Shown: positions 14,123-22,398, numbered from the stretch's first letter. The stretch: 36,214 nucleotides of DNA from Bordetella parapertussis (GCA_945864585.1 CAMBCF010000048.1:1-36214), one strand, 5' to 3'. Program-made: numbers and translations. The notes: generated by a model not told the origin, from the sequence alone.

Positions 14123-16036
14123 CTACCGCCCCTGACACACCGCGTCCACCAGCGCGGGCCGGCCTTGTTTCACCACTGCGATAGCGCGCGCGAGCGCCGG
14201 GCCTAAATTGGCCGGGTCGCTGATGGGGCCTTCCGCCCACACGCCCATGCTCTGCGCGAGCTTGGCAAAATCGATATTGGGATCGGTGATCTCGGTGCCG
14301 ATACGCGCGGTGTGCTGCGGGCGGTTGTGAATCGCCGCCATGCGCGCCACGTGCATGATCTCCTGATGGTAGCAACGGTTGTTGTGCATCACGATCAACA
14401 TCGGAATCTTGTGATGCGCCGCGGTCCACAACGAGCCGGGCGCGTACATCGCGTCGCCGTCGGGCTGGAAATTCACCGACAGTATGCCGCGGTCGCGGTT
14501 GGCGAGTGCAGCGCCCACCGAGGCTGCCATATAGTAGCCTTGGCCTTGTCCGCCGGAGCCGCCGAGCATCTGGTGATATTCATTCACCGGCCACAAACGG
14601 CGCGCCCATGCGATACGGTCACTGGTAACCAGCGACCATTTCTCATTCTTGATCACCTGCCAGGTTTCCGCCGCCAGCCGCGCGGTTGAAATCGGCGAGG
14701 CATCCCAGCCCAGCGTGGCGTTTTGCTTGTCGCGTGCGCGCATCTCGTTGTGCATCTTGGCGTACGTGGCGCGGCGCTGGCTCACCGCCGCGGCATTCGG
14801 CCTGGCACGCTCGATGGCCTCGATTAAATCCGGCAGTGTCGCCTGCACGTCACCGCCGATCGGCAGATCCACCGCCTGATGGCGCTGGAAATCCTGGAAG
14901 TTCGCTTTGAGATACACCTCGCGCATGCCGATGGTAATCACCTTCGCATCGGGCTTGATAATGCGGCGGTAGGTCTTGTAGGGATCGGCAAACGAATTCA
15001 GATTGCCCCACGGATCAGCTACTTCGAGCAGCAGTATCACATCGGCGTCGCGCAGCAAGGTCTGGCGCAGAAACGAGCAATCGAGGTCGTGGGTGTTGGG
15101 AAAATTCATGCGCTGGCCGTTATCGACCACCGGCGCGCCCAGCGCCTCGGCGAGTTCGACCATCAGTTTCACGCCTTCCTGCGAGCGCACCGCGCGATCG
15201 GCGATGATCACCGGCTTTTGCGCGGCGATGAGCATGCGCGCGGCCTCGTTCAACGCGCTGGTGTTGCCCTGCGGCTGTACGATGCGAGACATTTTTGGAA
15301 TGCGCAGTTTCGCGGCATCGTGATTGTCTTCTTCCTGGATATCCATGTCGGTGGTGACCATCACCGGTGCGAACGGCGCGGTCAGCGCGTACTGACAGCC
15401 GCGCACTGTCGATTCGGCGAAGCTTTGCAACGATATCGGCTGATCGTCCCACTTGGTGTAGTCGCGCACCAGATTGCCCGGATCCTGCACGCTGTGATTC
15501 CATTCAACGCCGGGCCGCCGCGTGTCGGAGCGCAGGCCGTTGCCGGCGAAGATCATCATCGGCGCGCGGTCGCACCACGCGTTGTAGACAGCCATCGTCG
15601 CATGCTGCAAGCCCACCGTGCCATGTAGCATCACGCCCATCAACTCACCGGTGGCCTTGCCGTAGCCGTGCGCCATGCCGGCCGCGGTTTCTTCGTGCAG
15701 GCAAGTGAGGATTTCCGGATTCTTGTTGCCCAGATGATTGATGATCGATTCCTGCAGGCTGCGAAAACCGGCCGCAGGATTGATCGCGAGGTACTTGATG
15801 CCGGTGGCTTTGATCACGTCGGCCATGAAGTCCGAGCCGGGATTAGTGATGAAAGTTTCGCTGGGTAGTTTGTTGGCGGCGGGTTTTGCGGCGGTTTCGG
15901 CGGCTTGCGCGATAGTAGTCGTCGCGGCAACGACAGCGCCTGCGGCTGCAGCCGTGCCTTTCAGGAAGGAGCGGCGATCCAGCGTGGGTTGCGCGTCGGG
16001 GGATAGCGGTAGCTTGGGTGGGGTGGTGTCATCCAT
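14123..16036 (-). CDS. Thiamine-diphosphate-dependent enzyme with a Tat signal peptide
   Basis: A 637-residue protein of the acetolactate synthase/benzoylformate decarboxylase superfamily. The N-terminus carries a twin-arginine signal: DRRSFLKG at residues 20-27, an alanine-rich hydrophobic stretch and cleavage near QAAET about residue 47. The three-domain enzyme follows: the ThDP-activating glutamate region CLHEETAAGMAHGYG (HEE at 114-116), a central dehydrogenase-like domain, and the ThDP/Mg domain with PDGDAMYAPGSLWTAAHHK…HNNR, in which Pro replaces the first Gly of the usual GDG. ThDP enzymes are usually cytoplasmic; here the folded holoenzyme would go to the periplasm. Related predicted Tat-exported homologues are known, but the reaction is not established. 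GGAG stands before the ATG. The gene converges on the cytochrome c gene. Confidence 0.9.
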   Translation of the reverse strand: MDDTTPPKLPLSPDAQPTLDRRSFLKGTAAAAGAVVAATTTIAQAAETAAKPAANKLPSETFITNPGSDFMADVIKATGIKYLAINPAAGFRSLQESIINHLGNKNPEILTCLHEETAAGMAHGYGKATGELMGVMLHGTVGLQHATMAVYNAWCDRAPMMIFAGNGLRSDTRRPGVEWNHSVQDPGNLVRDYTKWDDQPISLQSFAESTVRGCQYALTAPFAPVMVTTDMDIQEEDNHDAAKLRIPKMSRIVQPQGNTSALNEAARMLIAAQKPVIIADRAVRSQEGVKLMVELAEALGAPVVDNGQRMNFPNTHDLDCSFLRQTLLRDADVILLLEVADPWGNLNSFADPYKTYRRIIKPDAKVITIGMREVYLKANFQDFQRHQAVDLPIGGDVQATLPDLIEAIERARPNAAAVSQRRATYAKMHNEMRARDKQNATLGWDASPISTARLAAETWQVIKNEKWSLVTSDRIAWARRLWPVNEYHQMLGGSGGQGQGYYMAASVGAALANRDRGILSVNFQPDGDAMYAPGSLWTAAHHKIPMLIVMHNNRCYHQEIMHVARMAAIHNRPQHTARIGTEITDPNIDFAKLAQSMGVWAEGPISDPANLGPALARAIAVVKQGRPALVDAVCQGR

Positions 16037-16293
16037 GGTGGGCTCCTTTGCAAGTATTTGTTTTTATTGAATAATATTTATAAGGGTTGCGGTAGCAGTT
16101 TAAGTGGCGTGCTGCATCAGACACGATGATACGACGCATTGACATGGTAGGCACGTTTTTGTGCCCACCGTTCGGCGTTCCGCATTTACGCGGCGGCGTG
16201 GACAAAACAAAAAGCGTTTTGACCGCTATACACGCGCTGGCGTGCGCCATGTGCGTGTTTGCTATCTCCCACGCCTGCTGTTGTCTTCGGGCA
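16037..16293. other. Gap without a recognisable gene
   Basis: About 257 bases with no gene I can support. GGTAGGCACG and TGCCCACC around 16147-16169 form a short hairpin with a TTTTTG loop, and the sequence has the look of dispersed repeat debris. The first 60 bases, AT-rich, should hold the promoter of the minus-strand thiamine-diphosphate enzyme gene, but I cannot pick one. Confidence 0.5.
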
Positions 16294-16952
16294 TTACTTT
16301 TTGCTTGGCGATGTCAACGTTCGGGGTAACGTCAATCGTGCTTCCAGGCCGCCCGCGGCCCGGTTATTGAGACGCAAGCTGCCGCCATGAATCTCGGAGA
16401 CGCTTCGGGCTATAGTCAAACCCAGTCCAGTGCCTCCGCTGTCACGGTTGCGCGAGCCTTCTACACGATGGAAAGGCTCGAACACTTTTGCGCATCGTCG
16501 AGCAACTCGGAACGCAGACGCAAGCGTGTGATCGGCGTCTTCAGATCATGTGACATCGCGGCCAGCACACGCGTGCGATCACGCAGGTAACCCGCAAGAC
16601 GGGACTGCATGGTGTTGAACGCACGCGCGGCACGCACCACTTCGAACGGCCCTGATTCCTGCAGTGGGGGACGGTTAATGTTTTTTCCCAGTTCCTCAGC
16701 GGCTTCGGCCAGTGTATTGAGCGGGCGTATGGCCCAACGCACCGCAATCAGCGATACCAGCACGACTGCCGTCAACAGTAACGCAATGCTGATCAGCAAG
16801 CGGTAGGGCCAGCTTGCAGTGGCTTGCGCAATCAGTTCCCCGCGATCATGGATATGCACCGCAAAGCTCAATAGCTGCGCGATAATCAGGCCGCCGAGCA
16901 GCACCAGCACCAGCACCAGGCGGCTAAAGACAAAGCGGGGAAGCAGGTTCAT
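16294..16952 (-). pseudogene. Sensor histidine kinase with most of the ATPase domain deleted
   Basis: The 5' part reads as the front of an EnvZ/OmpR-type sensor kinase: two membrane segments (about residues 6-30 and 46-68), HAMP (RWAIRPLNTLAEAAEELGKNI) and the phospho-acceptor H-box AAMSHDLKTPITRLRLRSELL. Immediately after LLDDAQ the frame fails. In the next frame the sequence continues VFEPFHRVEGSRNRDSGG and TGLGLTIARSVSEIHGG, the F and G2 boxes at the very end of the ATPase domain. About 90 residues, including the N and G1 boxes, are missing and the join (near 16480-16490) is out of frame, so the product cannot phosphorylate. A frame ending LLTVTSAQ stops in a four-base overlap with the kinase ATG, possibly the last codons of a lost response regulator. 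Confidence 0.85.
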
Positions 16953-17111
16953 TGTGCGCTGGTAACTGTTAACAGGCCCTAGTGCCGCTGCACCGACCGC
17001 TACCGGGCACGCGCACTAACCCGGGCTGCAGCGGCACGCCAAACCGTGCCGCTGTATGCTCATTTTCGTTCAAGATACAAAGCGCAATTCAAAATCAGTA
17101 AGGAAATGACA

Positions 17112-17777
17112 ATGAAACACACCCTGTTGGCCCGCGCGTTTCCGATGGCAATGCTGGGTGCGCTGCTGCTCACAAACCCGGCCGCGGCGCAGTCGCCCCA
17201 TACCCATGCCCACAGCTTCGGTGACGCGCAGAAGTGGGCGCAGGTTTTCGACGATCCCAAGCGCGATGCGTGGCAAAAACCCCACGAAGTCATTCAGGCG
17301 CTGAAACTCAAGCCGGATGCGGTTATCGCGGATATTGGTTCGGGCACTGGCTATTTTTCCGTGCGTTTCGCAGACAGGGTGCCGCAGGGGCGGGTATACG
17401 GCGTTGACACGGAACCCGACATGGTGAAGTACCTGACCGACCGCGCCAAGCGCGAGGGACTCAAGAACGTGATCGCATTGGCCGCCCAGCCTGGCGATCC
17501 ACGGTTGCCGGAGAAAGTCGATCTGATTATCCTCGTCGATGTCTACCATCACGTGGCAGACCGCGACCGCTACTTCCGCCAACTGCAGAGCTCGCTGAAA
17601 CCCGGAGGACGCATCGCGATCATCGATTTCCGCATGGATTCTCCGGTTGGCCCGCCCAAGGCCGCGCGCATCGCACCGGAGCAGGTCAAAGACGAGTTGA
17701 AGCGCGCGGGCTACGCACTGGCCGAGGAGCATGCGTTCCTGCCGAACCAGTTCTTCCTTATATTCACGACCGGATGA
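17112..17777 (+). CDS. Class I SAM methyltransferase-like protein with signal peptide
   Basis: A 221-residue protein. The first 28 residues (MKHTLLARAFPMAMLGALLL…AAAQS) form a clear Sec signal peptide. The mature part is a Rossmann-type methyltransferase: a motif I ADIGSGTGYFSVRFAD, an acidic motif II end (YGVDTEPDMV), DLIILVDVYHHV (motif IV) and LKPGGRIAIIDFR (motif V/VI). AAGGAA at 17100-17105 best suits the ATG at 17112. Signal-bearing members of this group are common in proteobacterial genomes, yet S-adenosylmethionine is not known to be available in the periplasm, so substrate and even catalytic activity are unclear. A His-rich HTHAHSF segment directly after the cleavage site might bind metal. 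Confidence 0.85.
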   Translation: MKHTLLARAFPMAMLGALLLTNPAAAQSPHTHAHSFGDAQKWAQVFDDPKRDAWQKPHEVIQALKLKPDAVIADIGSGTGYFSVRFADRVPQGRVYGVDTEPDMVKYLTDRAKREGLKNVIALAAQPGDPRLPEKVDLIILVDVYHHVADRDRYFRQLQSSLKPGGRIAIIDFRMDSPVGPPKAARIAPEQVKDELKRAGYALAEEHAFLPNQFFLIFTTG

Positions 17778-17851
17778 TGGGTTTCAGCGGCCAGCGCGTG
17801 CTGGTCAACGGCACGGCGGGCTACCGCCGGACCGTCGCACGATTCAACTGA
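17777..17851 (+). pseudogene. Possible fragment of a multicopper oxidase
   Basis: Starting inside the methyltransferase stop codon (ATGATGG), a 24-residue frame reads MGFSGQRVLVNGTAGYRRTVARFN and stops. Multicopper oxidases of the CumA/CopA type carry a similar stretch (GFxGDxxLVNGxxxxxxxVxxxxYRLR) between their first and second cupredoxin domains. No other part of such a gene is found nearby. The similarity is short and could be chance. Confidence 0.2.
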
Positions 17852-17896
17852 GCATGATGCGAAACTACCTGGCGCAGGCGTGCGTTGCGATGCCCG

Positions 17897-18868
17897 TCAC
17901 TGCGCCTTGATGCCTGCTGCTTTAATCACCTTGGCCCAGGTTGCTAATTCACTCTTGATGATAGCGGCAAATTGTTCGGGCGTGCTGTTGATGAGCGTCA
18001 TCCCCATCCCCGTCAGCTTTTCTTTCATTTCGGGGTTGCTGGAAACACGCGCGATCGCCTGCTGCAGGCGGTCGATGATGGGACGAGGCGTTGCGGCCGG
18101 CGCCAGAACGCCGAACCACTGCGAACTTTCAAAACCCGGCAACGCCGATTCCGTGATCGCCGGCACACCAGGCAGGATCGCCAGCGGCTTGGCGGTGGTG
18201 ACGCCGAGCACACGAATTTTCCCCGACTTGAAATAGGGCAAGGCGGATGGCACCGCGGAAAACATCACCCCCACTTCGCCGGATACCAAGGCGATGTATG
18301 CGGGCGACACGCCTTTGTAAACCACCAGTTGCATTCTGATCCCCGCCATCTGCTGAAAAAGCTCTGCGGTCAGGTGAGGGTGAGTGCCCGAGCCGGGCGT
18401 GCCGCTCATCAATACGCCGGGCTGCGCTTTTGCGATTGCGATCAATTCCTTCACGTTTCGGACAGGCATCGAAGGATGCACCGACACGCACTGCGCTACA
18501 TCGACCACGTTGGTGATCGGGGCAAGGTCATTGACCGTGTCGTACGGCAGTTTTGCAAATATGCTCGGATTGATGGTGAGCGACGGCTGGATCAGCAGCA
18601 GCGTATAACCATCGGGCTGCGCTTTCGCCACGGCATCGGTGCCCAGAATGCCGCTCGCTCCCGCGCGATTCTCCACCACGAACTGCTGCTTGAACGTTTC
18701 AGCGAGTTTTTGCGCAAGCAGGCGCGCGAGTATATCGCTGGTGCCGCCGGGGGCGGATGCGGCCACCAGACGCACGGTGCGCGTCGGGTAGGTTTGTGCG
18801 GGGGCGTCGTGTATGCCTGTGGCCGCGAGTGTTACCACCAGCAAAACATGACGCATAGGTGTTTTCAT
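17897..18868 (-). CDS. Bug/TctC-family periplasmic solute receptor
   Basis: A complete receptor of 323 residues. Signal peptide to about residue 25 (…AATGIHDAPAQ), then TYPTRTVRLVAASAPGGTSD. Further landmarks are NRAGASGILGTDAVAKAQPDGY, LMSGTPGSGTHPHLTAELFQQ, LVVYKGVSPAYIALVSGEV and the closing ELATWAKVIKAAGIKAQ. CCAGGAGACCCG before the ATG is a strong ribosome binding site. It is a lone gene between the methyltransferase region and a convergent-side glyoxalase-like gene. The ligand cannot be deduced. Confidence 0.95.
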   Translation of the reverse strand: MKTPMRHVLLVVTLAATGIHDAPAQTYPTRTVRLVAASAPGGTSDILARLLAQKLAETFKQQFVVENRAGASGILGTDAVAKAQPDGYTLLLIQPSLTINPSIFAKLPYDTVNDLAPITNVVDVAQCVSVHPSMPVRNVKELIAIAKAQPGVLMSGTPGSGTHPHLTAELFQQMAGIRMQLVVYKGVSPAYIALVSGEVGVMFSAVPSALPYFKSGKIRVLGVTTAKPLAILPGVPAITESALPGFESSQWFGVLAPAATPRPIIDRLQQAIARVSSNPEMKEKLTGMGMTLINSTPEQFAAIIKSELATWAKVIKAAGIKAQ

Positions 18869-18994
18869 CGGGTCTCCTGGTTTCGTGCCGTTTGAATGAA
18901 AAGGGCTGCATCGCGTTTGCTACACACGCTCGCCGGCCGTGGCTGCGGCGCTACGCACGTTTGTTTTTGCGCTCTCTTGTCAACAGGCAATTAC

Positions 18995-19387
18995 TCACGC
19001 GATGACTTGGCCAAAACCAATATCGTGGCCATCGAGGTCTTGCGCGCCAAATTCCCGGCATCCATAAGGCTGATCGCAAAGCCCGTAATCAATCCTGGCA
19101 TTTCTGGCAACAAATTCGGCATGTAGCGCTTCCACGTCCGACACCCAAAAGTAGATGTTCCAGAGTTTGTCGCAGACTGTCCAGTGCGGGACCACCTGTT
19201 TCGGGTTATCGGCCTGTTTGAGCATCACATACATCTTGTCGCGGCACAGAATTACAAACGACGGCGGCTCGCCCCAAAAGCGTTCATATTCAAAACCCAT
19301 CGCGTCGCGATAGTGATTTGCCGCCTTCACCACATCTCTTACCAGAAGTACCGGCGCGCTGGCGGTCAGTTTGGCAGTGGTATTCAT
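18995..19387 (-). CDS. Glyoxalase/bleomycin-resistance-fold (VOC) protein
   Basis: A 130-residue single-module protein of the vicinal oxygen chelate superfamily. LTASAPVLLVRDVVKAANHYRDAMGFEYE is the usual first beta-alpha-beta unit, PSFVILCRDKMYVML the second, and VSDVEALHAEFVARNARI then FGAQDLDGHDIGFGQ the C-terminal unit. Members act as glyoxalases, dioxygenases or drug-binding proteins. In the second half a glutamate-like ligand position is occupied by D in DLDGHDIGF. The ATG at 19387 follows GAGGACAG; the frame stays open further upstream into a repeat, which is not credible. Substrate unknown. Confidence 0.85.
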   Translation of the reverse strand: MNTTAKLTASAPVLLVRDVVKAANHYRDAMGFEYERFWGEPPSFVILCRDKMYVMLKQADNPKQVVPHWTVCDKLWNIYFWVSDVEALHAEFVARNARIDYGLCDQPYGCREFGAQDLDGHDIGFGQVIA

Positions 19388-19407
19388 TTTTCTGTCCTCG
19401 ACTGGTT

Positions 19408-19445
19408 GCAAGTGTAGACTGTAAGGCGCGCAGCGTATATTACGC
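19408..19445 (+). repeat. Dispersed repeat, copy A (partner at 20266)
   Basis: GCAAGTGTAGACTGTAAGGC and what follows to ATTACGC recur at 20266-20300 with three substitutions and a two-base gap. The two copies are in the same orientation and bracket the Phd/VapC module and the receptor fragment. Confidence 0.65.
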
Positions 19446-19568
19446 ATAAGTGTCTGTTTTTGTTATTTTTTAATACTTCCATGGCTATGCAGTTGCAATC
19501 GGAAAGATGAGTGCTTGACGAAAAGGTTAGACCAGACCAGACTAACTTCTTTAAAGAGTAGTCAAGTC

Positions 19569-19814
19569 ATGCAAATCACCAATATCTCCGAGGCCAAAAG
19601 CAGCCTTTCATCGCTGGTCGCCCAAGTCGAAAAGGGTCGCAAAATCATCATCGGCAGAGCAGGCAAGCCGGTGGCCATGCTCGTGCCTTATCGCACGGAT
19701 GTCTCCCCGCGCAAGCTTGGCGGAACCTGGACCGGCAAGGTCAAGATCGCGGACGATTTTGACGTGCTGCCGCCTGAACTCGCGGAAGCGTTTTACGGCA
19801 AGCCCGCGCGATGA
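19569..19814 (+). CDS. Phd/YefM-family antitoxin
   Basis: An 81-residue antitoxin. MQITNISEAKSSLSSLVAQVEKGRKIIIGRAGKPVAMLVPY is the standard Phd/YefM N-terminal DNA-binding fold, and the C-terminal part (VKIADDFDVLPPELAEAFYGK) is the usual toxin-neutralising tail found with PIN-domain toxins. The ATG at 19569 matches the family start; the frame is open earlier but with no similarity. It overlaps the toxin gene by ATGA at 19811-19814, the normal arrangement, and should repress its own operon. Confidence 0.9.
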   Translation: MQITNISEAKSSLSSLVAQVEKGRKIIIGRAGKPVAMLVPYRTDVSPRKLGGTWTGKVKIADDFDVLPPELAEAFYGKPAR

Positions 19815-20188
19815 ATTTATTGCTGGATACGCACACCCTTATATGGGCGCTTGAGGGTAATCCGGCTTTATCTGCGGCGGCGCGTGACGCCATTGTCGAT
19901 GGCAACAACATCGTTTTCGTGAGCGCGGTTTCGGTGTGGGAAATCTCCATCAAGAAAGCGCTCGGTAAGCTGGAAGCGCCCGACACGCTGCTCGAAGAAA
20001 TTGTGCGCCATCGATTTACGCCACTGGAAATCACACTGGAACACGGCGACCGCGCAGGTAAATTACCGCCGATACACATGGACCCGTTCGACCGTGTACT
20101 GATCGCGCAGACGCAATCGGAGCAACTCACGCTGGTTACGCGTGATGTGGAGATTCAAAAGTATCAAGTGCAATATCTGGCAGCGTAG
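19811..20188 (+). CDS. vapC: VapC-type PIN-domain ribonuclease toxin
   Basis: A 125-residue PIN-domain toxin. Metal-binding acidic residues are in place: D6 (LLDTHTLIWAL), E44 (VSVWEISIKKALGKL), D91/D94 (MDPFDRVLIAQ) and D112 (LVTRD). The sequence belongs to the VapC group usually encoded behind Phd-like antitoxins. It would cleave RNA (often tRNA) when free of antitoxin. All catalytic residues are present, so it appears functional. The stop codon abuts a fragment of a Bug receptor gene, suggesting the pair was inserted there or that the receptor was deleted up to it. Confidence 0.92.
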   Translation: MNLLLDTHTLIWALEGNPALSAAARDAIVDGNNIVFVSAVSVWEISIKKALGKLEAPDTLLEEIVRHRFTPLEITLEHGDRAGKLPPIHMDPFDRVLIAQTQSEQLTLVTRDVEIQKYQVQYLAA

Positions 20189-20270
20189 GTGGCGCCGAGG
20201 CCGTGGCAACAGCGGGCGCCGCGTTCAACACGCGTATCGCCATCGATATCGAGCGCTACAACAAAGCAAG
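20185..20270 (+). pseudogene. 3' fragment of a Bug/TctC receptor gene
   Basis: Reading on from the last codons of vapC in another frame gives VGGAEAVATAGAAFNTRIA and then IDIERYNKAS. It matches the C-terminus of the receptor at 12276 (VGGAEAVATASAAFKIRIN…DIKRYNKVA). Only about 28 codons remain and the very end is replaced by a dispersed repeat. The rest of the gene is absent. It marks a break point of the toxin-antitoxin module. Confidence 0.8.
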
Positions 20271-20300
20271 TTTAGCCTGTAAGGAGCGCAGCGTATTACG
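20266..20300 (+). repeat. Dispersed repeat, copy B (partner at 19408)
   Basis: GCAAGTTTAGCCTGTAAGGA followed by GCGCAGCGTATTACG is the second copy of the repeat at 19408-19445, same orientation. It replaces the last codons of the receptor fragment. Confidence 0.65.
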
Positions 20301-20307
20301 GGTTTAC

Positions 20308-21285
20308 TCACGCGTGCGCACCCGACACCCGCACGCGCGGATCGAGCGCCGTGCACAGAATATTAACCAGCATATTAATCATGATGAACAGAAAAACGAT
20401 AATCATCAGATACGCCACTATCACCGGCCGATCCAGCACATTGATCGAATCGATCAGCAGCTTGCCCATGCCCGGCCACGCGAAAACTGTTTCGGTAATA
20501 ATGGCGAAAGCGATCAGCGAGCCGAATTCCAGCCCGACCACGGTGACGATGGGGATCAGAATGTTTTTCAGCACATGCACCGACACCACGCGTTTTTCCG
20601 GCACGCCTTTGGCGCGCGCGGCGCGCACATAGTCCTGCACCATCGCCTCGCGCGTGCCGGCGCGCGTGAGGCGGATCAGCAGTGATAATTTGAACAGCGC
20701 GAGATTGGTTGCGGGCATCAGCAGGTGCCTCAGGCCGTCCCATGTCAAAAAGCTCAGCTGCAGCCCCAGCACCTCGACGGTTTCGCCGCGCCCGGTCGAA
20801 GGCAGCCAGCCCAGCCATACCGAAAAAATCACGATCAGCATCAATCCCACCCAGAACGTCGGCAGCGGAAAGCCGAGGATCGATCCCGCCATGATGCTTT
20901 TCGCGGCAAAAGAATCGGGCTTGAGTCCTGCCCACAAGCCCAGCGGCAGGCCGATGACGATGGCGATAATCATTGCGGTCAGTGCCAGCTCAACGGTGGC
21001 GGGCATGCGCTGGAGTATCAGTTGCATCGCCGGTATGTTGGAGGCGAACGATCGACCGAGGTCGCCGGTGAATGCCGCACTCAGAAAACTCCAGTACTGC
21101 ACCCACACCAGCCTGTCGAGACCGAGAGACGCGGTAACACGCGCGATTTCCGTCTGATCGGCCTGCGGGTTGATCAGAATATCCACCGGGTTGCCGATGG
21201 CGTAGACACCTACGAATACCAGCGCGGACATGAGCAAAAGTGCTAACAGGCTTTGGGCCAGGCGGCGCAGGATGAAGGCGAGCAT
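20308..21285 (-). CDS. Dipeptide/oligopeptide ABC transporter permease, DppB/OppB type
   Basis: A complete inner-membrane permease of 325 residues with about six membrane spans. It begins MLAFILRRLAQSLLALLLMS, the typical DppB opening, and has DLGRSFASNIPAMQLILQRMPATVELAL before the permease core. The ABC-contacting EAA loop reads EAMVQDYVRAARAKGVPEKRV. The end ALDPRVRVSGA is normal for the family. Upstream on the same strand, now separated by other genes, are two broken binding-protein genes of the matching SBP_bac_5 family. The second permease (DppC) and ATPases that should follow are missing; downstream are only a receptor fragment and vapC. So it is probably an orphan that can work only if partners exist elsewhere. 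The start at 21285 has a weak AAAGAA site. Confidence 0.92.
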   Translation of the reverse strand: MLAFILRRLAQSLLALLLMSALVFVGVYAIGNPVDILINPQADQTEIARVTASLGLDRLVWVQYWSFLSAAFTGDLGRSFASNIPAMQLILQRMPATVELALTAMIIAIVIGLPLGLWAGLKPDSFAAKSIMAGSILGFPLPTFWVGLMLIVIFSVWLGWLPSTGRGETVEVLGLQLSFLTWDGLRHLLMPATNLALFKLSLLIRLTRAGTREAMVQDYVRAARAKGVPEKRVVSVHVLKNILIPIVTVVGLEFGSLIAFAIITETVFAWPGMGKLLIDSINVLDRPVIVAYLMIIVFLFIMINMLVNILCTALDPRVRVSGAHA

Positions 21286-21436
21286 GGTTCTTTTGAATTG
21301 AGTCGTGCGTAGCGCTACGCAAGCATTCCACAACCGCGTGGCTCGCGCAAGGCGATTAGTGGTTGAATAGAATTGCGTAGCGATCCGCCTGCTATGCGCG
21401 TAGGATGCGCAGGCAACAATAGTCTGGAGAAATTTC

Positions 21437-22393
21437 GTGAGGCACTGCTTTTCAATGTTGTCGTTGCTGTGTATGACGCAGGCAGCCACCGCCCAATCCT
21501 ACCCCACCAAACCCATGCGCCTGGTAGTGCCCTACCCGCCCGGCGGCCCGACAGATTTTGTCGGGCGCGCGGTGGCCGCCAAGCTCACCGAGCTGCTGGG
21601 CCAGACTATGGTGGTGGATAACCGCCCCGGCGCGGGTACGATTATCGGCAGTGAACTGATCGCACGCGCCGCGCCCGATGGCTACAACCTGCTGTTCGGC
21701 ACCGGCGGCGGTACCTTTCTCACACCGCTGATTTTGCCCAAGGTGCCGTACGATCCGCAAAAGGATTTTGCGCCGGTGGCGATGCTGGTGATGAGCCCCA
21801 TGGTGCTGGTGGTGCATCCGTCGGTGGGGGCGAATTCCGTGAAGGAACTGGTCGCGGTCGCAAAAGCCAAGGCAGGGCAGCTCAATTTCTCGTCGGTAGG
21901 CGCGGGGACTGCGCCGCACCTCGGTGGTGAACTGTTCAAATCGCTGGCGGGCGTGGACCTGCTGCATGTGCCGTACAAGGGCACCGCGCCGGCGATGACC
22001 GATCTGATCGCGGGCCGCGTGCACCTTGCATTCAGCAGCATACCGACGGTGCTGACGCATGCGCAGGCAGGCCGTCTCAAGATGCTCGGCACCGGCGGCG
22101 CCAAGCGCTCACCCGCGTTGCCGGACATACCGCCAATCGCGGATACGCTGCCCGGATTTGAACTGGTGACGTGGTATGCGATATTTGCGCCCATGGGCAC
22201 GTCTGCCGCGATCGTCAATCGGTTAAATGCAGAGACCGCGAAAGTGTTGAAAGACGCCGATATTCAAAAACGTTTCGGTGACCAAGGGTTGGAAACTGTA
22301 GTGATGACGCCGCAGGAATTAAAACGTTATACCGAAACGGATGTGGGCCGTTGGGCGCGGCTGATCAAGGCGGCGAATATCAAGGCGCACTGA
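21437..22393 (+). CDS. Bug/TctC-family periplasmic solute receptor
   Basis: A complete receptor of 318 residues. It starts with GTG at 21437, which follows GGAGAAATTTC, and a short signal peptide (…LSLLCMTQAATAQ) leads to SYPTKPMRLVVPYPPGGPTD. Landmarks are NRPGAGTIIGSELIARAAPDGY, NFSSVGAGTAPHLGGELFK, LHVPYKGTAPAMTDLIAGR and the tail VGRWARLIKAANIKAH. It is divergent from the peptide permease and seems inserted into the former peptide importer operon. It is followed by a repeat that shares 22 exact bases with the one at 27705. Confidence 0.95.
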   Translation: MRHCFSMLSLLCMTQAATAQSYPTKPMRLVVPYPPGGPTDFVGRAVAAKLTELLGQTMVVDNRPGAGTIIGSELIARAAPDGYNLLFGTGGGTFLTPLILPKVPYDPQKDFAPVAMLVMSPMVLVVHPSVGANSVKELVAVAKAKAGQLNFSSVGAGTAPHLGGELFKSLAGVDLLHVPYKGTAPAMTDLIAGRVHLAFSSIPTVLTHAQAGRLKMLGTGGAKRSPALPDIPPIADTLPGFELVTWYAIFAPMGTSAAIVNRLNAETAKVLKDADIQKRFGDQGLETVVMTPQELKRYTETDVGRWARLIKAANIKAH

Positions 22394-22398
22394 GGGTT

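Noticed and set aside
20203-20685. Open frame of 160 codons starting in the receptor fragment and running into the permease gene
   Set aside because: Only the first 25 codons match the Bug family; the rest is antisense to the DppB-like gene.
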